Shown here in pieces: positions 1 through 9,028 of a DNA stretch of 55,618 nucleotides. The notes below the pieces were generated by a model. It saw only the letters and a program-made list of their open reading frames with translations. It had not been told where the DNA came from and did not search any database. Origin of the DNA: an uncultured Christensenella sp. (GTDB taxonomy: Bacteria > Bacillota > Clostridia > Christensenellales > Pumilibacteraceae); the NCBI GenBank assembly GCA_949948785.1, contig CATLGX010000005.1, forward strand, positions 1 through 55,618, given 5' to 3'. The number at the start of each line of letters is the position of its first letter. Position 1 is the first letter of the stretch. The position numbers and the translations under genes are program-made.

Positions 1-475
1 GCAGTTCCCCGGCAAGATAATCGGGCAGAAGCACGTCGGCATCGACGAGCTTAAAAAGAACCTCGAAAAGCTCACCGGCGGCAAAAAGATTTACGTCAAT
101 ATTATCGAGGTGAAGCACCCCGACCTCAACGCCAAACTGCTCGCCGAGAGCATTGCGGCGCAGCTCGAAAAGCGCGCGTTCTTCCGCAGAACGATGAAGC
201 AGGCGATGAGCAAAGCCATGCACGCGGGCGCCAAGGGCGTCAAGGTCATGGTCGGCGGACGTCTCGACGGCGCCGAAATAGCGCGCGCCGAGCATTATCA
301 GGAAGGTTCCATACCCCTTCAAACGCTTCGCGCCGATATAGACTACGGCTTTTGCGTCGCGCAGACCACGTTCGGCGTGCTCGGCGTAAAGGTGTGGATT
401 TACAAGGGCGACGTTCTCGGCGCGGCGCCGCAGAAAGTATCCGAAAAATCGGATACCGTAAAGGAGGGCGAATAA
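1..475 (+). CDS. rpsC: 30S ribosomal protein S3, 5'-truncated by window edge
   Basis: The reading frame is open from base 2 and enters the window inside the gene, so the N-terminal part is missing. The visible 157 residues cover the end of the KH domain (a [12 protein letters not shown] loop followed by ELKKNLEKL) and the whole C-terminal S3 domain, including RADIDYGF and the [10 protein letters not shown] strand typical of S3. S3 sits at the mRNA entry channel of the small subunit. The last ~16 residues form a charged tail. The stop is 1 nt before the rplP ATG, so translation is probably coupled. Identification is by family motifs and by the S3-L16-L29-S17 order. Confidence 0.97.
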   Translation, partial: QFPGKIIGQKHVGIDELKKNLEKLTGGKKIYVNIIEVKHPDLNAKLLAESIAAQLEKRAFFRRTMKQAMSKAMHAGAKGVKVMVGGRLDGAEIARAEHYQEGSIPLQTLRADIDYGFCVAQTTFGVLGVKVWIYKGDVLGAAPQKVSEKSDTVKEGE

Positions 476-476
476 T

Positions 477-947
477 ATGTTAATGCCCAAAAAGGTAAAG
501 CACCGTCGCGTTCAGCGCGGCAGAATGACGGGTAAGGCGACCCGCGGCAATACCGTCGCTTACGGCGAGTACGCCATAGTCAGCCTCGACCCCGGCAGAA
601 TTACTTCCAATCAGATAGAAGCCGCCCGTGTAGCGATGACTCGTTACACAAAGCGCGGCGGCAAAGTTTGGATTTGCATATTCCCGCATAAACCGTACAG
701 TAAAAAGCCCGCCGACACCCGTATGGGCAGCGGAAAGGGCGCGCCCGAATACTGGGCGGCTGTCGTCAAGCCCGGCACGGTCATGTTCGAGATGGCGGGC
801 GTCGCGGAGCCGATAGCGCGCGAAGCGCTCAGGCTTGCGTCGTACAAACTTCCCGTGCGCTGCAAAATAGTGTGCAAGGCGGATTTGGAAAAAGCGGAAG
901 AACCGCAGACCGCGCCCGCAAACGCACAGGCTGAGGAGGTCGAATGA
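477..947 (+). CDS. rplP: 50S ribosomal protein L16
   Basis: A 156-residue protein with the L16 signature: [13 protein letters not shown] near the start, a [10 protein letters not shown] strand and [19 protein letters not shown] in the centre. L16 binds 23S rRNA near the A-site tRNA elbow. The last ~20 residues (rich in Glu, Ala and Pro) extend beyond the usual ~137-145 residue protein. The start follows the rpsC stop by 1 nt, with the GGAGGG stretch at 462-467 as ribosome binding site. The stop overlaps rpmC in an ATGA arrangement. Confidence 0.98.
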   Translation: MLMPKKVKHRRVQRGRMTGKATRGNTVAYGEYAIVSLDPGRITSNQIEAARVAMTRYTKRGGKVWICIFPHKPYSKKPADTRMGSGKGAPEYWAAVVKPGTVMFEMAGVAEPIAREALRLASYKLPVRCKIVCKADLEKAEEPQTAPANAQAEEVE

Positions 948-1153
948 TGAAAGAAAAAGTTCATGAGCTTAGAGACGACGAGTTGCAACAAAAGTTGGCG
1001 TCGCTCAAAACCGAACTGTTCAACCTTCGGTTCTCGCATGCGACCGGTCAGCTTGCCAATCCCATGCAGATACAAAACGTCAAGCGCGACATCGCTCGCG
1101 TCAAAACCGTTATAAGAGAGCGCGAGATTCGCGCCGGCAAGGAGGCGAAGTAA
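944..1153 (+). CDS. rpmC: 50S ribosomal protein L29
   Basis: A 69-residue protein of the L29 helical-hairpin family, with [11 protein letters not shown] at the start and the conserved [17 protein letters not shown] stretch in the middle. L29 lies at the exit of the peptide tunnel and forms part of the docking site for trigger factor and SRP. The gene overlaps rplP by 4 nt and its stop shares one base with the ATG of rpsQ, so the three genes are translationally coupled. Confidence 0.97.
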   Translation: MMKEKVHELRDDELQQKLASLKTELFNLRFSHATGQLANPMQIQNVKRDIARVKTVIREREIRAGKEAK

Positions 1154-1410
1154 TGGAAGAGCGCAACGACAGAAAGACACGCGAAGGCTTGGTCGTGTCC
1201 GATAAGATGGACAAGACGGTCGTCGTGGCGATTACGGAAAAATACAAGCACCCGCTGTACAAAAAGACGGTTACGCGCGTCAAGCGTTATAAAGCGCACG
1301 ACGATAGCAACGAGTGCGGCGTGGGCGACAGGGTAGAGATTATCGAAACCCGTCCCATTTCCAAGGATAAATGCTGGCGCGTCAGCCGCATAGTCGAAAA
1401 GGCGAAATAG
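1153..1410 (+). CDS. rpsQ: 30S ribosomal protein S17
   Basis: An 85-residue OB-fold protein. The motifs are [16 protein letters not shown] at the N-terminus, [20 protein letters not shown] in the middle and [20 protein letters not shown] near the end. S17 binds the 5' domain of 16S rRNA and stabilises early 30S assembly. It is the last gene of the S10-type segment. A 290 bp gene-free spacer separates it from rplN, at the point where the spc segment begins in many bacteria. Confidence 0.98.
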   Translation: MEERNDRKTREGLVVSDKMDKTVVVAITEKYKHPLYKKTVTRVKRYKAHDDSNECGVGDRVEIIETRPISKDKCWRVSRIVEKAK

Positions 1411-1700
1411 TCGACCGATGCGGCGTATATGTCGCAATATGCTGTCGATTCAGCCGTTAAGTCCGTCAATCCTCTCGGTAATGGCACCGCTGTTACGTCG
1501 TCGGATTGCCTGCTCGGCGGTAAAATCGCAGACAAAGTTTCGCGACGGCTGTTCGCGATGACGTTCGCTCGGCATACTCGGCGTCGGCTCGGTCGGAAAT
1601 ATTGTAAAACAGTAAAACTCACGTACTTGCAAAACGATTGCATAAGCGTGTAAGAAAAAGGCACACATTGGCGCGAAGCGCATTCGCGCAAGGAGTAATC
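1411..1700 (+). other. gene-free spacer between the S10 and spc segments, hairpin next to the rplN ribosome binding site
   Basis: I see no convincing gene in these 290 bases: short open frames exist but have no ribosomal-protein motif or start signal. The 3' end carries a perfect 7 bp hairpin (GCGCGAA at 1671-1677, TTCGCGC at 1683-1689, 5-nt loop) whose last paired base adjoins the AAGGAG ribosome binding site at 1690-1695. The position matches the start of the spc operon in other bacteria. A promoter here is likely but no good -35/-10 pair was found; TTGCAA at 1627 with GTAAGA 17 nt later is weak. Confidence 0.5.
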
Positions 1701-2069
1701 ATGATACAGGCTCAATCGTATCTTAAAGTCGCCGACAATACCGGCGCGAAAGAGATAATGTGCATACAGGTTATGGGCGGCTCGCTCAGAAAGAGCGGCA
1801 ATATCGGCGATATCATTACGGCGTCGGTTAAGTCCGCTCAGCCGGGCGGCACCGTCAAAAAAGGCGACGTCGTAAAAGCTGTTATCGTGCGCACGCATCA
1901 GGGCGTCAACCGTCCCGACGGCTCGCATATACGCTTCGACGACAACGCCGCAGTAATAATAGACAACCAAAAGCAGCCGCGCGGTACGCGTATCTTCGGA
2001 CCGATTGCGCGCGAGCTTCGCGACCGCGACTTCACCAAGATTATATCTTTGGCGCCGGAAGTGCTTTAA
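1701..2069 (+). CDS. rplN: 50S ribosomal protein L14
   Basis: A 122-residue L14 with the normal family length. It begins [18 protein letters not shown] and contains the KAVIVRT and [11 protein letters not shown] motifs. L14 binds 23S rRNA at the subunit interface. I chose the ATG at 1701 because AAGGAG lies 5 nt upstream and the family starts there; the frame is open further upstream but without L14 similarity. First gene of the spc segment, 10 nt upstream of rplX. Confidence 0.98.
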   Translation: MIQAQSYLKVADNTGAKEIMCIQVMGGSLRKSGNIGDIITASVKSAQPGGTVKKGDVVKAVIVRTHQGVNRPDGSHIRFDDNAAVIIDNQKQPRGTRIFGPIARELRDRDFTKIISLAPEVL

Positions 2070-2079
2070 GGAGGACGGA

Positions 2080-2613
2080 ATGAATCTCAACGTCAGAAAG
2101 GGCGACAACGTCAAGGTATTGACGGGTAAGGACAAGGGTAAGACGGGCAAAGTGCTTGCGACCGACCCCAAATCGGGCAGGGTTCTTGTCGAGGGCGTCA
2201 ATATCGCCACTCATCACGTAAAAGCGCGCTCGGCGAGCGAGCAGTCCGGCAAGAAAAAAATCGAAGCTCCGCTTGACGCGAGCAACGTGCAGATAATCTG
2301 CCCGTCGTGCGGTAAGAACGTCCGCGTGCGTCATCAGGAAATCGACGGCAAGAACGCGCGCATTTGCGCTAAGTGCGGAGCAAGCCTCGACGCGTCGCTC
2401 AAAGCGGACAAGACCAAAAAGAAGCAGGACAAAAAAGCGGCTAAGAAAAAGACGGAAGCGCCCGTAGAAGAACCTGCGCCCGCGACCGAAGAGAGCGCGG
2501 CGGCGGAAGCGCCCGCAACGGCGGAGAAAAAGCCCGCCGCAAAGAAAGCGCCCGCCAAAAAGCCCGCCGCAAAGAAGACGTCCGAACAACCGAAAGAAGG
2601 CGAAAAGGAGTAA
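2080..2613 (+). CDS. rplX: 50S ribosomal protein L24 with long charged C-terminal tail
   Basis: The core (residues 1 to ~104) is a standard KOW-fold L24: MNLNVRKGDNVKVLTGKDKG, then GVNIATHHVK, then a zinc-ribbon-like pair CPSC (Cys74, Cys77) and CAKC (Cys96, Cys99) as in many Bacillota L24s. L24 is an early 23S rRNA assembly protein near the tunnel exit. Residues ~105-177 are a Lys/Ala/Glu/Pro-rich, low-complexity tail with repeated KKPAAKK units, absent from the usual ~100-115 residue protein. The ATG at 2080 has AAGGAGG upstream. The tail is probably disordered; its role is unknown. Confidence 0.96.
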   Translation: MNLNVRKGDNVKVLTGKDKGKTGKVLATDPKSGRVLVEGVNIATHHVKARSASEQSGKKKIEAPLDASNVQIICPSCGKNVRVRHQEIDGKNARICAKCGASLDASLKADKTKKKQDKKAAKKKTEAPVEEPAPATEESAAAEAPATAEKKPAAKKAPAKKPAAKKTSEQPKEGEKE

Positions 2614-2619
2614 ACCGCA

Positions 2620-3225
2620 ATGGCAGAAAAAGCTAAGAAAACGGAAGCGACCGCAGCGAGCGGCACGCCCGCGAAAAGCCCCGACAGATACCGTTTGCGC
2701 AAGCGTTATCAAGCGGAGATTGTGCCGCAGCTTATGAAAGAGCGCGGATACAAGAACGTCAACCAAGTCCCCAAGCTCGTCAAAGTCGTGCTCAACATGC
2801 GTCTCGGCGACATTAAGGACAACAGCAAGAGCATACAGCTCGCTCAAGCGGAGCTTGACGCCATATCCGGTCAAAAAAGCGTTCTTGTAAAAGCCAAAAA
2901 GTCGGTAAGTAACTTCAAACTGCGCGAAGGCCAGTCGATAGCGTTGAAAACGACGCTTCGCGGCGAGATGGCGTACGAGTTTTTGGACAGGCTTGTGTCC
3001 GTTGCGTTGCCGCGCGTGCGCGACTTCCGCGGAATATCGGGCAAGTCGTTCGACGGCAGAGGCAACTACGCGCTCGGCATAAAGGACCAGACGATTTTCC
3101 CCGAAATATCTTACGAGCTTATCGAAAAGATACGCGGGTTCGACGTCGACGTCGTTACTACCGCAAAAACCGACGAGGAAGCGAAACTTCTGCTTACCAA
3201 GCTCGGCATGCCTTTCAAGAATTAA
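2620..3225 (+). CDS. rplE: 50S ribosomal protein L5 with N-terminal extension
   Basis: A 201-residue L5, against ~180 for the family. Residues 1 to ~21 are an extra Lys/Ala/Thr-rich segment (begins [13 protein letters not shown]); the family start corresponds to [17 protein letters not shown]. The core has [15 protein letters not shown] and [18 protein letters not shown] motifs. L5 contacts 5S rRNA and P-site tRNA. The extension has the same low-complexity composition as the tail of L24 encoded just upstream. Confidence 0.97.
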   Translation: MAEKAKKTEATAASGTPAKSPDRYRLRKRYQAEIVPQLMKERGYKNVNQVPKLVKVVLNMRLGDIKDNSKSIQLAQAELDAISGQKSVLVKAKKSVSNFKLREGQSIALKTTLRGEMAYEFLDRLVSVALPRVRDFRGISGKSFDGRGNYALGIKDQTIFPEISYELIEKIRGFDVDVVTTAKTDEEAKLLLTKLGMPFKN

Positions 3226-3235
3226 GGAGCGAATT

Positions 3236-3421
3236 ATGGCTAAAAAAGCGATGATAAACAAACAGCAAAGGGTGCCCAAATACAAGACCCGCGCTTACAC
3301 GCGGTGCAGTATTTGCGGCCGTCCGCATTCCGTGCTGAAAAAGTACGGCATTTGCAGAATTTGCTTTCGCAACCTCGCGTACAAGGGCGAAATCCCCGGC
3401 GTGAAAAAATCGAGCTGGTAA
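3236..3421 (+). CDS. rpsZ: 30S ribosomal protein S14, zinc-binding short type
   Basis: A 61-residue protein beginning [12 protein letters not shown]. It has two CxxC pairs, Cys24/Cys27 and Cys40/Cys43, the zinc-ribbon signature of the short C+ form of S14, and ends in GVKKSSW as usual for this form. It binds the 3' major domain of 16S rRNA in the head. AAGGAG lies 7 nt upstream of the ATG. The short zinc form is typical of Gram-positive spc operons. Confidence 0.98.
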   Translation: MAKKAMINKQQRVPKYKTRAYTRCSICGRPHSVLKKYGICRICFRNLAYKGEIPGVKKSSW

Positions 3422-3436
3422 GGAGGTAAATAAATA

Positions 3437-3832
3437 ATGGTTACAACAGACCCTATCGCGGACCTCTTGACCCGCATCAGAAATGCCATAACGGCGCATC
3501 ATGACAGCGTTTCCATTCCCACGTCCAAGATGAAAAAGTCCATTGTCGAAATTCTTTTCAACGAGGGCTTTGTCAGCTCGTACGAGGTTGCCGAGGAAAA
3601 CGGGCACAGCAACATCAAGGTTGCGCTCAAATACGACGGCAAACGCAACGCCATAACCAACCTTAAACGTATAAGCAAGCCGGGTCTGCGCGTTTACTGC
3701 GGCTGCGAGGACCTTCCCCGCGTGCTCGGCGGATACGGAATTGCCATAATCTCCACGTCGCGCGGCGTCATGACCGACAAAAAAGCGAGAGAGCTTAAAG
3801 TCGGCGGCGAAGTGCTCGCGTATGTGTGGTAG
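3437..3832 (+). CDS. rpsH: 30S ribosomal protein S8
   Basis: A 131-residue S8. It begins [15 protein letters not shown] after the Met, then [16 protein letters not shown], and the C-terminal half carries [11 protein letters not shown] and the [13 protein letters not shown] motif followed by [10 protein letters not shown]8 binds the central domain of 16S rRNA and in some bacteria represses the spc operon. AAGGAGG lies upstream of the ATG. Gene order and length are standard. Confidence 0.98.
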   Translation: MVTTDPIADLLTRIRNAITAHHDSVSIPTSKMKKSIVEILFNEGFVSSYEVAEENGHSNIKVALKYDGKRNAITNLKRISKPGLRVYCGCEDLPRVLGGYGIAIISTSRGVMTDKKARELKVGGEVLAYVW

Positions 3833-3842
3833 GAGGTAAACG

Positions 3843-4388
3843 ATGTCTCGTATCGGAAAAAAACATATAGATATTCCCGCGGGCGTAACCGTCGATTTTA
3901 AAGACGGCGTAGTTACCGTTAAGGGCAAGCTCGGCGAGCTTAAACAGGAAATCAACTGCAAAGACGTTCTTGTCAAAATCGACGGCAGCGTAATCAATGT
4001 GGAGCGCGCCAACGAAAACAAGCAGACGCGCGCATACCACGGTCTGTACCGTCAGCTTATAGCCAACATGGTTTCCGGCGTTGTAACTCCGTTTACAAGA
4101 ACGCTCATAGTAGCGGGCGTCGGTTACAAGTGCGCGGTTACGGGCAATAAGCTTGTCATGAACATCGGATACAGCAAACCCGTCGAATACACCGTTCCCG
4201 ACGGCATAACCATTACATGTCCCGACCCGCTCACCATAGTCGTAAGCGGCATGAGCAAAGAATTTGTCGGCGAGGTCGCGGCGCAAATCAAGTCCAAGCG
4301 CCCCGTAGAGCCGTATCACGGTTACGGGTTGCATTACAGCGACGAGGTCGTCCTCCGCAAAGAGGCCAAGACCGCAGGCAAGAAGTAA
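3843..4388 (+). CDS. rplF: 50S ribosomal protein L6
   Basis: A 181-residue protein with two L6 repeats: [15 protein letters not shown] at the N-terminus and the C-terminal signature [16 protein letters not shown]. The final [10 protein letters not shown] matches the usual basic end. L6 sits near the GTPase-associated region of the large subunit. AGGAGG precedes the ATG by ~5 nt, and the gene follows rpsH by 10 nt. Confidence 0.98.
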   Translation: MSRIGKKHIDIPAGVTVDFKDGVVTVKGKLGELKQEINCKDVLVKIDGSVINVERANENKQTRAYHGLYRQLIANMVSGVVTPFTRTLIVAGVGYKCAVTGNKLVMNIGYSKPVEYTVPDGITITCPDPLTIVVSGMSKEFVGEVAAQIKSKRPVEPYHGYGLHYSDEVVLRKEAKTAGKK

Positions 4389-4402
4389 TAGGAGAGCGCG
4401 GT

Positions 4403-4765
4403 ATGATAAAGACAATCGACAAAAACAAGATAAGAATGAAACGCCACGCGCGTTTGCGTTACGACCTTAAAGGCACGGCGGCGCGCCCGCGCATGTCCGT
4501 ATATCGCTCTACCAACAACATCTACGTCCAGATAATAGACGACGAAAAGGGCGTTACGCTCGTTTCGGCGGGCACCAAAGCCAAAGGTACGGACGTAAAG
4601 GGTATGACGAAGACGCAGGCAGCGGAGCTTGTCGGCAAGACGGTCGCGCAGAAAGCGCAAAAGAGCGGTATAACCGAAGTAGTATTCGACCGCGGCGGCT
4701 ATCTGTATACAGGCAGAGTCAAAGCGCTTGCCGACGCGGCGCGCGAAGCCGGATTAAAGTTTTAG
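4403..4765 (+). CDS. rplR: 50S ribosomal protein L18
   Basis: A 120-residue L18 with [32 protein letters not shown] and the C-terminal motif [20 protein letters not shown]. It binds 5S rRNA together with L5. I chose the ATG at 4403 because the family starts there and GGAGAG lies 6-7 nt upstream; the open frame upstream overlaps rplF and has no similarity. Normal length. Confidence 0.98.
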   Translation: MIKTIDKNKIRMKRHARLRYDLKGTAARPRMSVYRSTNNIYVQIIDDEKGVTLVSAGTKAKGTDVKGMTKTQAAELVGKTVAQKAQKSGITEVVFDRGGYLYTGRVKALADAAREAGLKF

Positions 4766-4774
4766 GAGCGAAAC

Positions 4775-5299
4775 ATGGCACGCGAAGATTTCAAGAAAAA
4801 AAGAGACAAAGACGCCGTCGACGACGGCATCAAGACCAAGCTCGTTACCACGCGCAGGGTTTGCAAAGTCGTTAAAGGCGGACGCAACAGCAGTTTCGCC
4901 GCGCTTGTAGTAGCGGGCGACGGCAAAGGCAAGGTCGGCGTCGGCATGGGCAAGGCGACCGAAGTTCCCGAAGCTATCAAAAAAGCCGAGCAGGCGGCGC
5001 GTCGCAATATGAAAAAGATTGCGCTCAACGGTACGGCTATACCGCACGAAACGACGGGCAAGTTCGCTTGCAGCAAAGTTTTGCTTCGTCCCGCGCCCGA
5101 AGGCCGCGGCGTTATCGCGGGCGGAAGCGTCCGCGCGGTGCTCGAGCTTTGCGGAATAAACAATATCACTACAAAGTGCTACGGTTCGCGTAACCCCATC
5201 AATGTCGTAAAAGCGACGATGAACGCGCTTACCGAGCTTCGCACCGCTGACGAAGTAGCCGCTATCCGCGGAAAGACTGTCGAAGAGATTCTCGGTTAA
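4775..5299 (+). CDS. rpsE: 30S ribosomal protein S5
   Basis: A 174-residue S5. The N-terminal dsRNA-binding-like domain has [20 protein letters not shown] and [17 protein letters not shown]; the C-terminal domain has [19 protein letters not shown] and [13 protein letters not shown]5 contributes to decoding fidelity. GGAGCG lies just upstream of the ATG. The downstream gene is rpmD as usual, but a ~165 bp spacer with a strong hairpin intervenes, which is uncommon at this point. Confidence 0.98.
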   Translation: MAREDFKKKRDKDAVDDGIKTKLVTTRRVCKVVKGGRNSSFAALVVAGDGKGKVGVGMGKATEVPEAIKKAEQAARRNMKKIALNGTAIPHETTGKFACSKVLLRPAPEGRGVIAGGSVRAVLELCGINNITTKCYGSRNPINVVKATMNALTELRTADEVAAIRGKTVEEILG

Positions 5300-5380
5300 A
5301 GGTTTTGAGAACGCATTCATCGCCCGATACGGACTTGCGCGTTCGCAAAGGCTCGGCATGTTTAATTAGACATACGGAAA

Positions 5381-5416
5381 CGCGGGCGAGCACCGAAAAA
5401 ACGGCTCGCGGCCGCG
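5381..5416 (+). other. strong hairpin in the rpsE-rpmD spacer
   Basis: Bases 5381-5390 pair with 5405-5416 through CGCGG/CCGCG and GCGAG/CTCGC, with GG at 5410-5411 bulged. An inner CCG/CGG stem closes an A6 loop. No U-tract follows, so this is not a standard terminator. It could be a processing site, attenuator or protein-binding leader; the sequence alone does not decide. The rest of 5300-5462 shows no gene. Confidence 0.55.
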
Positions 5417-5474
5417 TCTGATGCGCGACTGCGCTCTCGAAAACGTTTTGCAAAAGGAGGTCATGGTCATCACT

Positions 5475-5678
5475 ATGGCAAAGAAAGTCGAACAGCAGAA
5501 TAAGAAGCTCTGCGTTACGCTTGTTAAGAGCACCGCCGGCAGACTGGTAAAACAACAGCGCACGGTCGAAGCTCTGGGGCTTAAAAAGATTCACCAATCG
5601 GTAACGGTCGACGACACTCCCGCTATGCGCGGAATGATAAACGTTGTGTCTCACCTCGTTACCGTACAGGAGATATAA
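5475..5678 (+). CDS. rpmD: 50S ribosomal protein L30
   Basis: A 67-residue L30 when started at MAKKVEQQ; motifs [27 protein letters not shown] and [14 protein letters not shown] fit the family (~60 residues). The ribosome binding site AGGAGG is at 5455-5460. An in-frame ATG at 5463 is only 2 nt away, and the one at 5475 is 14 nt away, so neither spacing is ideal. I prefer 5475 because the protein then starts like other L30s; 5463 would add four residues. The next gene follows after 2 nt. Confidence 0.93.
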   Translation: MAKKVEQQNKKLCVTLVKSTAGRLVKQQRTVEALGLKKIHQSVTVDDTPAMRGMINVVSHLVTVQEI

Positions 5679-5680
5679 CT

Positions 5681-6130
5681 ATGAAAATGCATGCAATGAT
5701 GCCGGCGGACGGCGCGCGCACCAAAGCGAAGCGTTTGGGACGCGGCACCGGTTCCGGTCTCGGTAAGACGAGCGGCAAAGGTCATAAAGGTCAATGGGCA
5801 AGAAGCGGCGGCGGCGTTCGTCCCGGCTTCGAGGGCGGACAGATAACGCTCATGCGCAGACTTCCCAAGCGCGGCTTTAACAATAAGTTCCGCAAAGTCT
5901 TTACCGTCATCAACGTCGACGACCTCAACGTGTTCGACGACGGAACCGTCGTCGACCTCAAACTGCTCGTCGAAACGGGCATTGTGAAAAAGGTTGAAGA
6001 GTACGGACTTAAAGTACTCGGCGACGGAGAGTTGACCAAGAAACTTACCGTTAAAGCGGCTAAGTTTACGGGCGCCGCCAAAGAAAAAATCGAAAAGGCG
6101 GGCGGCGTCGCAGAGGTTTTAAATGTTTGA
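5681..6130 (+). CDS. rplO: 50S ribosomal protein L15
   Basis: A 149-residue L15. The glycine-rich N-terminal half reads [20 protein letters not shown], then [15 protein letters not shown] and RLPKRGF. The C-terminal half is the globular L18e/L15 fold ending in [13 protein letters not shown]15 is a late assembly protein of the large subunit. It overlaps the start of secY by 8 nt, so the two are probably translationally coupled. Confidence 0.98.
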   Translation: MKMHAMMPADGARTKAKRLGRGTGSGLGKTSGKGHKGQWARSGGGVRPGFEGGQITLMRRLPKRGFNNKFRKVFTVINVDDLNVFDDGTVVDLKLLVETGIVKKVEEYGLKVLGDGELTKKLTVKAAKFTGAAKEKIEKAGGVAEVLNV

Positions 6131-7436
6131 AACGCTTAAAAACGCTTTCAAAAATAAGGATGTGCGCAAAAAGCTGTTAATCACTCTTGCGCTCCTCTTT
6201 ATTTATCGCCTCGGTTGCTGGATACCTATTCCGGGCATAAGTCCCGATGTTTTCGGCGCAGAGTTGAACAAGATGGGCGGAGATACTCTTATCGGGCTTA
6301 TCGGCGGCATCACCGGTAACGCGCTCCAAAACGGCGCGTTGTTTGCGATAGGCGTTACTCCGTATATCAATGCGTCAATTATTCTGCAACTGCTGACGGT
6401 AGCCATTCCCAAATTGCAGGAATACCAAAAACAGGGCGACGACGGAAAGCGTAAAATTACGCGTATAACGCGCTACATCACGATTGCTCTCGCGCTTGCG
6501 CAGTCTATCGGCGTAGTGGTGTCGTACTCCAATGCGGGCGCGCTCTCGACCGACGTATTCGGACCGCTTACCAACGAGTTTGTTGTCGGCATGTTCGTCT
6601 GCGTCATAATGATTACGGGCGCAATGCTCACCATGTGGTTGGGCGAACGCATTACCGATTACGGCATCGGCAACGGCATAAGCCTTTTGATATTCGTCGG
6701 TATTATTTCTTCGGCGGGTCTCGCAATCGTCTCCAAGTTCGACTCGGCAATCGGCGGAAATAACACGGCCATATGGGAGCTTTTGGGCTTTGTCATAATG
6801 GTGGTCGCGGTGTTCATGCTCATTGTTTTCGTCGACCTTGCGGAACGCAGGGTACCCGTTCAGTACGCAAAGCAGATTAAAGGCAGAAAGCAGTACGGCG
6901 GGCAGAGCACGTATATCCCCGTCAAGGTCAATGCAAGCGGCGTTATGCCTATAATATTCGCAACGGCAATATTGACTTTCCCGCAAATGATTGCTCAGAT
7001 ATTCACTGACGCCAACAACGGTTTCTACGTTTGGTGGCAGAAGTGGCTGGGCGTCGGCACCCCGATATATTCCGTACTCGTCGCGCTCCTCATCCTCTTC
7101 TTCTCGTACTTCTACGCGCAGATAGAGTTCAATCCCGAGGATATCTCGCGCAACATACAGCAATACGGCGGCTTTATAAACGGCATACGTCCCGGCAAGC
7201 CGACTACCGAGTACCTTTCGAGAATAAGCAAGAGACTGACGCTGTTCGGCGCGGTATTCCTCGCGTTCATAGCGCTCGTACCTTCTATAATATTCTCATT
7301 GGTTCTCGACGACGCGTCGCTGGTAAACGCGTTCTCGGCAACGGGTATGCTTATAGTAGTTTCCGTCGCGTTGGAGTTCGAGAAACAGTTGCAGAGTCAG
7401 TTGATGATGAAGCAGTACAAGGGTTTCTTAAAATAA
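6123..7436 (+). CDS. secY: protein translocase subunit SecY
   Basis: A 437-residue polytopic membrane protein with about ten hydrophobic segments, the expected SecY topology. Diagnostic stretches include [12 protein letters not shown] in helix 1, the plug-region glycines [25 protein letters not shown], and the cytoplasmic loop before [16 protein letters not shown]. It forms the channel of the Sec translocon. The start lies within rplO. The gene closes the spc-type segment; 230 bp without a gene follow before adk. Confidence 0.98.
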   Translation: MFETLKNAFKNKDVRKKLLITLALLFIYRLGCWIPIPGISPDVFGAELNKMGGDTLIGLIGGITGNALQNGALFAIGVTPYINASIILQLLTVAIPKLQEYQKQGDDGKRKITRITRYITIALALAQSIGVVVSYSNAGALSTDVFGPLTNEFVVGMFVCVIMITGAMLTMWLGERITDYGIGNGISLLIFVGIISSAGLAIVSKFDSAIGGNNTAIWELLGFVIMVVAVFMLIVFVDLAERRVPVQYAKQIKGRKQYGGQSTYIPVKVNASGVMPIIFATAILTFPQMIAQIFTDANNGFYVWWQKWLGVGTPIYSVLVALLILFFSYFYAQIEFNPEDISRNIQQYGGFINGIRPGKPTTEYLSRISKRLTLFGAVFLAFIALVPSIIFSLVLDDASLVNAFSATGMLIVVSVALEFEKQLQSQLMMKQYKGFLK

Positions 7437-7666
7437 AACCCGTCGACGGCGTAAGCATCGCATGATGCGGCGCTGTGCTCGCGGAGGTTCGGTCATAAGC
7501 GTGGGTATAAGTTCCCTCGCCGCCGCTTCGCCGGTTGCACGCCCGACGCGTGTCTCCGCCGTAAATCGCAGAACGACTTGCCGCGCGATTGCGGCTCGAA
7601 CGAAGTCGGCGCAACATTTGACAAGTTTGACGGAAGTCGTAAACACTCTGTAAGGAGGTAGACCAC
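7437..7666 (+). other. gene-free spacer between secY and adk
   Basis: A GC-rich tract with only short open frames that lack start signals or family motifs. A small inverted repeat (GCATC/GATGC, 7457-7470) is present. The strong ribosome binding site TAAGGAGG at 7651-7658 belongs to adk. The spacer could hold a promoter for the adk-map-infA block, but I see no good -35/-10 pair. Confidence 0.4.
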
Positions 7667-8284
7667 ATGAACATTATAATAATGGGCGCGCCCGGCTCGG
7701 GCAAAGGCACGCAGGCGGTAAAAATCTGCAAAGCACACGGTATCCCGCATATTTCGACGGGCGACCTTTTGCGCAAGAACATTGCGGACGGCACCGAACT
7801 CGGCAAGCAGGCAAAGACATATATGGATGCGGGCAAGCTCGTGCCCGACGAACTTGTAATAGCGCTTTTAAAGGCGCGCGTCGGAGAGGACGACTGCAAA
7901 GCCGGTTTTCTTCTCGACGGATTCCCGAGGAATGCGGCGCAGGCAAAAGTTCTTGACGGTATTGTGGATATAGACGTTGCGCTTTATCTCGAAACCGACC
8001 TTAAAAAACTTGCCGACCGCGTGGCAAGCCGTAGGGTGTGTCCCAAATGCGGTTACAGCACGAGCGCGAGCCAAGCGCCTGACGGCAAGTGCCGAGAGTG
8101 CGGAGAGAATCTCATTATCCGTGACGACGACAAACGCGAAGTGGTCGAAAACCGACTTAAAGTTTACGCGGAAAACACCGCGCCGCTCGTAGATTACTAC
8201 AAAGCCGAGGGCGTACTCAAAACGGTGGACGGCATGAATTCCATCGACGAGGTAAACGCCGATATAGAGGCTGTGCTTAAATGA
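7667..8284 (+). CDS. adk: adenylate kinase, zinc-lid type
   Basis: A 205-residue nucleoside monophosphate kinase (ATP + AMP to 2 ADP, cytoplasmic). It has the P-loop GAPGSGKGT at residues 7-15, the AMP-site motif ISTGDLLR, and the DGFPRN motif. The LID contains CPKCGYSTS and, further on, CRECGENL, four Cys expected to bind structural zinc as in Gram-positive Adk. The lid stretch is slightly shorter than in the common 214-217 residue form. Its stop overlaps the map ATG by 4 nt. Confidence 0.97.
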   Translation: MNIIIMGAPGSGKGTQAVKICKAHGIPHISTGDLLRKNIADGTELGKQAKTYMDAGKLVPDELVIALLKARVGEDDCKAGFLLDGFPRNAAQAKVLDGIVDIDVALYLETDLKKLADRVASRRVCPKCGYSTSASQAPDGKCRECGENLIIRDDDKREVVENRLKVYAENTAPLVDYYKAEGVLKTVDGMNSIDEVNADIEAVLK

Positions 8285-9021
8285 TAGTCAAAAACGACAA
8301 AGACCGCGAGGGCATGCGTGCCGCGAGCAGGGTCGTAAAAGCGGCTCTCGACGCGGCGGAGGCGTACATACGCCCGGGCGTTACGACGCTCGACATAGAC
8401 GCGGTTGTCGAAGAGACCATACGCAAGTTGGGCGCGATACCGTCCGAAAAGGGATTTCACGGTTATCCAAACGCCTCGTGCGTATCGGTAAACGACGTGG
8501 TCGTCCACGGAATACCGTCCTTACAGGTGGTAAAAAGCGGCGACATTGTGTCTGTCGACATAACCGCACTTTTAAACGGATATCAAGGCGACGCGGCGCG
8601 GACCTTTGCTGTCGGCGAGGTGAGCGAGGCTGATATGAAGCTGATAAAAGCCGCCGAAAACGCGTTTTACGCCGGCATGGAGTATGCCAAAGCGGGCAAC
8701 CGCGTGGGCGACATTTCAAGTGCGATACAGCTTTATTCCGAGATAAACGGATACGGCGTGGTACGGGCGCTGACGGGACATGGTATAGGCCGTCAGATGC
8801 ACGAGCCGCCCGAAGTGCCCAATTTCGGTAAAAAGCATACGGGTCCCACGCTTAAAAACGGGTTGTGCATAGCCGTCGAGCCTATGATTACGCGCGGCGA
8901 TTGGCGAGTGTACTGCGCAAGCGACAAGTGGACGATAAAAACGTCCGACGGAAGCAATGCGGCGCACTATGAAAACACCGTCATCATAACCGACGGCGCT
9001 CCCGAAATACTGACGCTGTGA
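8281..9021 (+). CDS. map: methionine aminopeptidase, type I
   Basis: A 246-residue pita-bread-fold metalloprotease that removes the initiator Met from nascent proteins. Recognisable are GFHGYPNASCVSVNDVVVHG (substrate-site His), the metal-ligand Asp in VDITALLNGYQGDAART, the ligand His in LTGHGIGRQMHEPPEVPN, and the Glu in CIAVEPM. It overlaps adk by 4 nt, the usual adk-map-infA order in Bacillota. Confidence 0.97.
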   Translation: MIVKNDKDREGMRAASRVVKAALDAAEAYIRPGVTTLDIDAVVEETIRKLGAIPSEKGFHGYPNASCVSVNDVVVHGIPSLQVVKSGDIVSVDITALLNGYQGDAARTFAVGEVSEADMKLIKAAENAFYAGMEYAKAGNRVGDISSAIQLYSEINGYGVVRALTGHGIGRQMHEPPEVPNFGKKHTGPTLKNGLCIAVEPMITRGDWRVYCASDKWTIKTSDGSNAAHYENTVIITDGAPEILTL

Positions 9022-9028
9022 GGTGGTT

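Noticed and set aside
1429..1653. Small gene in the rpsQ-rplN spacer
   Set aside because: The 74-codon frame has no ribosome binding site or recognisable motif.
2041..3285. Long antisense open frame opposite L24 and L5
   Set aside because: It mirrors GC-rich coding sequence, has no start signal and gives an Arg/Phe-rich product without motifs.
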